64,000 nucleotides of DNA from Alisma plantago-aquatica (taxonomy: Eukaryota > Streptophyta > Magnoliopsida > Alismatales > Alismataceae), in the NCBI GenBank assembly GCA_963693085.1, contig OY856409.1, positions 518,530,303 to 518,594,302 of the forward strand, in the 5' to 3' direction. Shown here piece by piece: positions 57,613 to 64,000 of the stretch; the stretch's first letter is position 1; each line of letters starts with the position of its first letter. The translations under genes were made by a program, and so were the position numbers. Below the pieces are notes generated by a model. That model ran no database searches and was not told the DNA's origin. It saw only the letters and a list, made by a program, of their open reading frames with translations.

Positions 57613-58364
57613 TGTCCCCTCCCTCCCCTTCCCCTCCCCTTCATTCATCACATATCAAACATATTGTAAAAGCAGGTATATTTCTTTGGGAAGAAGGATC
57701 ATGTATTCATCCTAGACTCCTCATGCAGTCTCATGACTCTCCAACATTGATACAAGGACTGCCCCAGTAGAGTAGCTAACCTCTCCTTCCTTCAAAAAGG
57801 TCAGAGGGAAATATGAAATGTGGAGGGAAACATAAATAATATGGAGGGAAAATCATTATAGTAGCCCACAACCAATGTAATTGAGAAGTTGTAGCCTCTC
57901 ACATATATTCTATGTTACTTCAAGGGAAATATCGAATGTTGAAGGATGATTTGAAAAAACTTTTGAGGAAAAATTTGGTGGAAAAAATAAAAATAAACGA
58001 GAATAATTTTTTGTGTACAATTTAGAAGGAAGTTTATAAAGTTTATTTTTTGGGTAGAAAACTTGAAAATTTGAGAATATTAAACTTATAAATATGAAAA
58101 AGTAAATAAAAGATAGATTACTGGAGGAAATGTGGGGGGCTGTGGAGGATAATGTTGAACTACAGAGGGAACTTAAATACATAGAGGGAAAGTTTGTTGC
58201 AAATATAAAAAAATAGAGGAAACTATTTGTATAATCACAATTAATATAAATATAGAATAAGTAAACCATTTTTGTATCACAAATATTCTCTGTCACCAAA
58301 CATTTTTTAATGTTTACATTATTTTTCTTGTTCTTTCCTTTCCCTCCCATGCTACCAAATAGGC

Positions 58365-58693
58365 TGTGAAACAATCTGCTTCCCGTTCGATACCATCGAC
58401 AGGAGGTCGATGGTATCGAGATTATCACAGCTACCGGACAACAGTCCGTCGATACCATCGACATGCATGTCGATGGTATCGACAGAAGGTCAGAGGCGGA
58501 AATCGACGATCTGCCTCTTGTCTCTATTTTTATTATACTATTTGTTTTATTGTTTTTCTAGGTTTTTCTCCTTTGTACCACCTTGTATCTTACCCTAATA
58601 TATAAAAAGGAGTGAGATGGCTATTGCCCTCACACACAAGAGCTGCACCTTGCAGCCGCCAACGTTGTTCGTCTTCCTTCTCTCTCGTTAACA
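58365..58693 (+). repeat. 5' LTR of D
   Basis: 329 bases. It contains two hairpins in U3 (58388-58420 with 13-base arms; 58448-58483, a perfect 36-base palindrome) and a TATA-like AATATATAAAAAGG near 58596. Confidence 0.95.
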
Positions 58694-58705
58694 TGGTATC
58701 AGAGC
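58694..58705 (+). other. Primer-binding site of D
   Basis: TGGTATCAGAGC immediately after TTAACA. Confidence 0.95.
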
Positions 58706-59106
58706 AAGGTTTGCTCTAGGCCGCCGTCTCTCTCCACCGGCAGTTCCTCTCTTCCTCCTTATTCCTTCTTGCCCGCCGGATCTTCCCCTTCCTTCCTCCG
58801 GATCTTCTCACCGCGGCACCGACAGCAGTAGCTGCGGCTGAGCCGCCGCACGACGTGCAACCGTAATCCGCCACTTTGAGGATCTTCGGGTAATCCGACG
58901 ACGATCTAAAATCTAAACCAGAGGACTAGTCTCTCTACAGCTATTCTCCTAGTCACACATCCTCCATGTGTGATTAGGAAAATCATCCGGAGGTTGTGAA
59001 TGCGTCAGTAACGCATTTCTCTTTGTTTCTTGGGTGACGTGTATCTCTCCGTCACCTCAGTCTTCTTTGTGGCGTGTATCAATCCGTCACACAGTCCCGT
59101 TCTGTA

Positions 59107-62100
59107 ATGGGGTATATCAAGACACCTATGATCTACAATGAGGTGTCACCTATCACCTCCATCAAGCTCGACAGGAAGAATTTTCTTCTATGGATGAATG
59201 CCGTCCACACTGTCCTGGAGTCTCGTGACAAGGCGGGACATGTTGACTCAGGTCCTCTGGCCTCTACTGACAAAGGATATGCTGAATGTAAGCGTCATGA
59301 TAGTCTGGTGAAGACTTGGTTGTGGAACAACATGGAACCTACTATTGCGACAAGGTTCATGTTCTATTCAACAACTAAGGAGATATGGGACGCAGTGAAG
59401 CAACATTATTCTCAAGAAAAAAATGCGCTTCGCCAATTCATGATCTATGATCGTTTGTTTGCTGAGAGGCAGGGTGACAAATCTCTTGAGGAGTACTTTG
59501 GAGCTATTCAGGCACTTGCTCAAGAGCTGAGCTATTATCATCCAGTGACTGTCGCTGAACAGATCAAGGACGGGGACAATCTAGTTACGGCTAAATTTTT
59601 ATCCGGGCTTAACCCTTCGTGCGGATCCGCCCGGAGTGTCATTTTGGCTTCTGATAAATTACCCGATTTTGTGGAAGCCTATTCAAGAATACAACAATCT
59701 ATCTTTGAGTCTGCTACTCCTGATCCTATTATATCTTCTGGGGAGTCTAATGCATCCGTAGCTGCTGCGGTGCGAGGGGGACGAACTGGTATGGGCAGAG
59801 GACGTGGGACACGTCCTAAGTGCACGTTCTGTGACAAATTGGGACATACAGTGGAGAAGTGCTGGAAGAAATATGGGAGACCTGCTGCACCACCTGTCGG
59901 GACAGCTCATTATGCCACTACTACAGATTCCTCTTCTTCTGTTGTGGGAACTACTTCTGGAACCGGTATCACTCTTACTCAAGAGGAGTATGATCGGTTT
60001 ATTCAAGCTACACAACATGAGTATGGGATCATCATCATCATCGTCAGCAAACCTGACATCTACTGCGGGTAATCATTCTACATCTCTCATAGCTTCTGGC
60101 TCTACTTCATCTTGGGTGGTTGATTCTGGCGCGTCACAGCACATGACTGGTATGAGGAAATTGCTCCACTCTATTGACTCGTATATCCCTCACAAATCTG
60201 TTACACTGGCAGATGGTTCAGTGAGGAGAGTGTTAGCTAGTGGATCTGTTCCTCTAACACCCAAGATTGATCTCAAATCTGTACACTTTGTGCCTGAATT
60301 TCCTTTTAATCTTCTTTCTGTTGCAAAACTGATTGACACTGTAAAATGTACGGTAACTTTTCGTCCTTCTTGTTTTGTATTGCTGGATCTCAAGAGTATG
60401 AGGACGATTGGTGGGGGACTTAGGAAAGGTGATCTCTACCTTTTCCATAGTGACAGTCTGCCTCGCCAAGTATCTGCTCCTGCTCCATCCATCCTGTTGA
60501 GTGGTTCCCCCTTACTATGGCATTGCAGATATGGACATCCTTCCTTAGAGAGCCTGCGCAAGTTGGAACCAGAGTTGTCTCAAGTGTCATCTTTAGAGTG
60601 TCAGTCATGTCAGCTGGGTAAGCATCATAGGTTATCTTATCCCAGTCGTGTCAATAAGCGGGCTTCTTGTCCTTTTGAGTTAGTCCATAGTGATGTGTGG
60701 GGTCTTGTCAAAGACCAGAGTTATAATGGTTTTCGTTACTTTATTTCCTTTGTGGATGATTTTTCTCGAATGACATGGATCTATCTTCTCAAAAGTCGAG
60801 AGTCTGTACTATCTATTGTGAAACATTTCCACACTGAAATAAAAGCCCAGTTTGACTGCAATATAAAAATTCTTCAATCTGATAATGCTTTAAAGTATGT
60901 CCAAAAGGCTATGTCTGATTTTTGCAGCTCTGTAGGTATGATTCATCGCACATCGTGTCCTTACACCCCTTAGCAGAATGGGGTGGCTGAGCGGAAAAAT
61001 CGCCATCTTCTTGATATTGCTCGATCTATTATGTTCCAATCCAATGTACCTAAGAAATTATGGTCTGAAGCTCTTTTAACTGCTTGTTCCTTAATTAATA
61101 GACAACCATCCTCGGTTCTTAAAGGACAGACTCCCTTCTCTGTGTTGCGACCCACATACTAGCCTTTTTCACTTCCCCTTAGAGTGTTTGGTTGCACTTC
61201 CTTTGTCCATCAGGTTGACCCTAAAGCAGACAAGCTTTCTCCTAGGTTTGTTAAATTCTTGTTCCTTGGTTACTCTAGTACTAGCAAAGGATACAAGTGT
61301 TACTGTCCTAGTCTTCGTCGGATGTTTGTGTCTAGGGATGTTATCTTCCATGAGACCACTCCATATTTCTCTGATGCTATAAGTAAGGGGGAGCAATTGA
61401 GAGAGGGAGTGCCACCAGTTTTTCAGAGTGATAGAGTGGCACCATCTGTGCAGAGTGAGGGAGAGCCACCCATCATTCCTGATTATACTTTTATTCCGGA
61501 TGAGCAAGCAACAGACATACCTGTTATTGAGCATTACCCACATGTTTATAGTAGGCGAGGCAGACCAGATCCAGAAATGGTAGCGACACTAGTCTCTGAG
61601 CCTTCATCTTCGTCTTCTACTATGGGATTCCTGCAGAAGCATCAGATCTTGACCTTCCTATTGCTGTTAGGAAAGGTACTCATTCTTGTACTATTAGACA
61701 TCCTATTACAAATGTGTGTTGTCTGTCCCACTTATCTAAGAAGGCCCGCACATTTGCTATTGGGATTGACTCTGTTGATATACCAAGGAATCACTATGAT
61801 GCTATGAAGGACAGTGGCTGGAAACAGGCAATGCAGATTGAAATGTCAGCTCTTTTGCATAATAACACATGGGATCTTGTTGAATTACCTACAGGGAAGA
61901 AAGCTGTGGGTTGCAGATGGGTTTTCACCATCAAACATAATCCGGATGGATCTGTTGAGAGGTTGAAGGCCAGATTGGTGGCAAAAGGCTACACACAGAC
62001 CTATGGAGTTGATTTCTTTGAGACTTTTTCTCCAGTAGCTCGTCTAATTTTTGTGCACATTATTATTTCTTTGGCTACTACTTTTGATTGGCCCCTATTT

Positions 62101-63327
62101 CAGCTTGATGTTAAGAATGCCTTTCTACATGGTGACCTCCAGGAAGAGGTATATATGGAGCAACCTCCTGGGTTTGTTGCTCAGGGGGAGTGTCAGAAGG
62201 TCTGTAAATTGAAGAAAGCCATATATGGTTTGAAACAGTCTCCTCGAGCGTGGTTTGACAAGTTCAGTGAGGTTGTACTCCAGATGGGCTTTTCTCGCTC
62301 TATGACTGATCACTCTTTATTCTACTCTAGCTCTTCATGTGGCTCTATCATTATGGCAGTATATGTTGATGACATAGTAATTACTGGAAGTGATTCTGCA
62401 GGCATATCTCGTGTGAAGGAAGGGTTGCAGAGACACTTCCAAACGAAGGATCTGGGTAAACTGAGATATTTTCTAGGCATTGAGGTGCTTAGATCTCATG
62501 CAGGTGTCAATCTATCTCAGAGGAAATATGTGTTGGACTTACTACAGGAGACAGACATGACTGGATCTAAACCGGTATCTACTCCTATGGATTATCACAC
62601 CAAGGAGACGGTTGATGATGTTGAGTACTCAGATCCAGGATATTACATGAGAATAGTTGGCAAGCTAATATATCTAACTGTTACACGACCTGACATTTCT
62701 TTTGCTGTAGGAGTTGTGAGTCAACATATGCACTCACCACGACAGTCACACTGGACAACAGTTTGCCGGATTCTGAGATATCTGAAGAGTGCTCCGGGTA
62801 AAGGGATCACATATTCCAAACCCAAGGTGCCTCCATCTACTTTGACTCTCATTGGGTACTCAGATGCAGATTGGGCTGGTGATCATATTGATAGAAGATC
62901 TACATCAGGCTATTGTAATTTCCTAGGTGCCCATTTGATTACTTGGAAAAGCAAAAAGCAGAATGTGGTAGCCAGATCCAGCACTGAGGCTGAATACCGT
63001 GCTATGGCCCATGCATGTTGTGAACTACAATGGGTCAAATCCGTTCTCTCTGAGTTAAAAATCACTATTATGCCTTCTATGGAGCTCAAGTGTGACAACC
63101 AGTCTGCTATACACATTGCTAGGAATCCTATCTTTCATGAGCGTACAAAGCATATAGAAGTTGATTGCCATTTTATTCGTGATCAAATCAAAGATGGCAC
63201 TATTGTGACGCCATATGTCAAGTCTGAAGATCAACTGGCGGATATCTTGACAAAGCCTTTGGGTCCGGCAGCTTTTCAGAAATTATGTGGCAAGCTGGGC
63301 ATACACGATGTGTACTCTCCAGCTTGA
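59107..63327 (+). pseudogene. Gag-pol of D with a few breaks
   Basis: Gag starts at ATG 59107 (MGYIKTPMIYNEVSP); the upstream in-frame GTG at 59074 is not a better start. Gag has LDRKNFLLW and a CTFCDKLGHTVEKC knuckle (59821-59862). Protease SWVVDSGASQHMTG is near 60111. Integrase has WHCRYGHP...CQSCQLGKHH, VHSDVWG, DNALKYV and AERKN. RT has LDVKNAFLHGD, YGLKQSPRAW and YVDD (62362-62373); RNase H has YSDADWAG, ARSSTEAEYR and CDNQSAIHIARNP. Breaks: a frame change in a run of ATC repeats near 60030, stops at 60971-60973 and 61160-61162, and a frame change near 61620. From 61714 to the TGA at 63325-63327 the frame is open for 537 codons. Confidence 0.93.
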
Positions 63328-63334
63328 GGGGGAG
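63324..63334 (+). other. Polypurine tract of D
   Basis: TTGAGGGGGAG, overlapping the pol stop codon and abutting the 3' LTR. Confidence 0.92.
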
Positions 63335-63663
63335 TGTGAAACAACCTGCTTCCCGTTCGATACCATCGACAGGAGGTCGATGGTATCGAGATTATCACAG
63401 CTACCGGACAACAATCCGTCGATACCATCGACATGCATGTCGATGGTATCAACAGAAGGTCAGAGGCGGAAACCGGCGATCTGCCTCTTGTCTCTATTTT
63501 TATTATACTATTTGTTTTATTGTTTTTCTAGGTTTTTCTCCTTTGTACCACCTTGTATCTTATCCTAATATATAAAAAGGAGTGAGACGGCTATTGCCCT
63601 CACACACAAGAGCTGCACCTTGCAGCCGCCAACGTTGTTCGTCTTCCTTCTCTCTCATTAACA
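63335..63663 (+). repeat. 3' LTR of D
   Basis: 329 bases matching the 5' LTR; followed by the TAGGC duplication and the continuation of unit 2. Confidence 0.95.
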
Positions 63664-64000
63664 TAGGCTAACATAAGTATCCCCTCCTTTCCCCTCTCTT
63701 CCCCTCCCCTTCGTTCACCACGTACCAAACATAGTCCAACACTACATACCTAACATAGTCGTAAAAGCAACCTTGATATATTTCTTTAGGAAGAAGGATC
63801 ATGTATTCATTAAAGACTCCTCATGCAGTCTCACGACTCTCCAACAGTGATATAAGGACTGCCATTAGAGTAGCTAACCTATCCTTCCTTAAGATATAGA
63901 GGTAATTGGGATGATAAAAACTACTTTTTAAAGCAAGCAAGTCAATTCAATACTCATAAGCCATGCAACATCTACAAAAAAAGGGTATGATACCATTAGA

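Larger units (their letters stand above)
51447..57797. repeat. Duplicated unit 1 (with N1 and solo LTR B inserted)
   Basis: After removing N1 and B, this unit of about 0.9 kb starts TGTTTGGTACGTGGTGGATG. It has a TIR-like G-rich left end and, at 57613-57652, a C-rich right end with ATCACATATCAAACAT (inverted), so the core looks like a DNA transposon. A tail of about 145 bases (57653-57797) follows. The whole, apart from its first 50-60 bases, is repeated as unit 2. Confidence 0.75.
58360..63668 (+). mobile_element. Ty1/copia retrotransposon D, nearly intact
   Basis: D occupies 58365-63663 (5,299 bp) between perfect TAGGC duplications (58360-58364, 63664-63668). LTRs are 329 bp each (58365-58693, 63335-63663), TGTGAAAC...TTAACA, differing by eye at eight positions, all transitions. 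Primer site at 58694, polypurine tract at 63324-63334. It is the youngest-looking coding element here, oriented like the host gene. Confidence 0.95.
57798..63905. repeat. Duplicated unit 2 (with copia element D inserted)
   Basis: 57798-58364 repeats 51560-52039 plus 54703-54779; 63664-63905 repeats 54780-54794 and 57613-57797. The copies share the GTAGCCCACAACCAAT and AAGGATGATTTGAAAAAACT blocks and the GAAGAAGGATCATGTATTCA tail. Unit 2 lacks N1 and B, unit 1 lacks D, so each serves as the empty-site copy for the other's insertions. Confidence 0.75.

Noticed and set aside
59074..59106. Earlier start for the D gag
   Set aside because: The codon at 59074 is GTG; the first ATG, at 59107, gives a normal copia Gag N-terminus.

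Overview
The window reads as nuclear DNA of a flowering plant: A+T-rich, intron-rich and packed with nested transposable elements of plant type (Ty1/copia LTR retrotransposons primed by initiator tRNA-Met, large solo LTRs, hAT and PIF/Harbinger elements). I saw no prokaryotic gene organisation, rRNA, tRNA or CRISPR array. Very long TE-filled introns fit species such as magnoliids, basal angiosperms or basal eudicots, but the species cannot be named from the sequence.

The only clearly recognisable host gene lies on the + strand. Six exons (17332-17443, 17594-17709, 31373-31454, 50267-50326, 50414-50521, 50769-50814) join in frame, with GT-AG borders, into about 174 residues of a Sel1-like-repeat (TPR-like solenoid) protein. 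Its beginning is not resolved and it continues past the window. Two of its introns are about 13.7 and 18.8 kb, and a third exceeds 13 kb. Most of what lies between 17.7 kb and the window end is transposon sequence inside this gene.

Layout. 1-7934: a minus-strand Ty1/copia element (C1) with LTRs of 2.2 kb (left one cut by the window edge), a gag with one stop and a badly decayed pol; it is inserted in a large LTR (A, to 11550). 11551-17331: A+T-rich sequence with a GC-rich possible first exon, a possible mitochondrial DNA insertion and an RTE-like LINE tail. 17710-31372 (intron): three CCTAGG-rich repeat elements, a polypyrimidine tract, a (TA)n-flanked element, and a plus-strand copia element (E) with unusual TATAGA/TCTATA termini. 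31455-50266 (intron): a hAT element, a degenerate short-LTR element (K) carrying a nested non-autonomous LTR element (N2), a large LTR (C), a fourth CCTAGG-rich copy hosting a deleted minus-strand copia element (F) that itself carries a hAT element (G), then a Harbinger-like element with two nested DNA transposons. 50815-64000 (intron): a tandemly duplicated unit loaded with a second non-autonomous LTR element (N1), a solo LTR (B) and a nearly intact copia element (D).

The most interesting material is the N family (about 2.7 kb, LTRs about 200 bp, no pol), its sharing of a hairpin-rich module with the LTR of D, the palindrome array in the C1 LTR, and the repeat-bearing CCTAGG elements. I did not find a coherent new multi-gene system.
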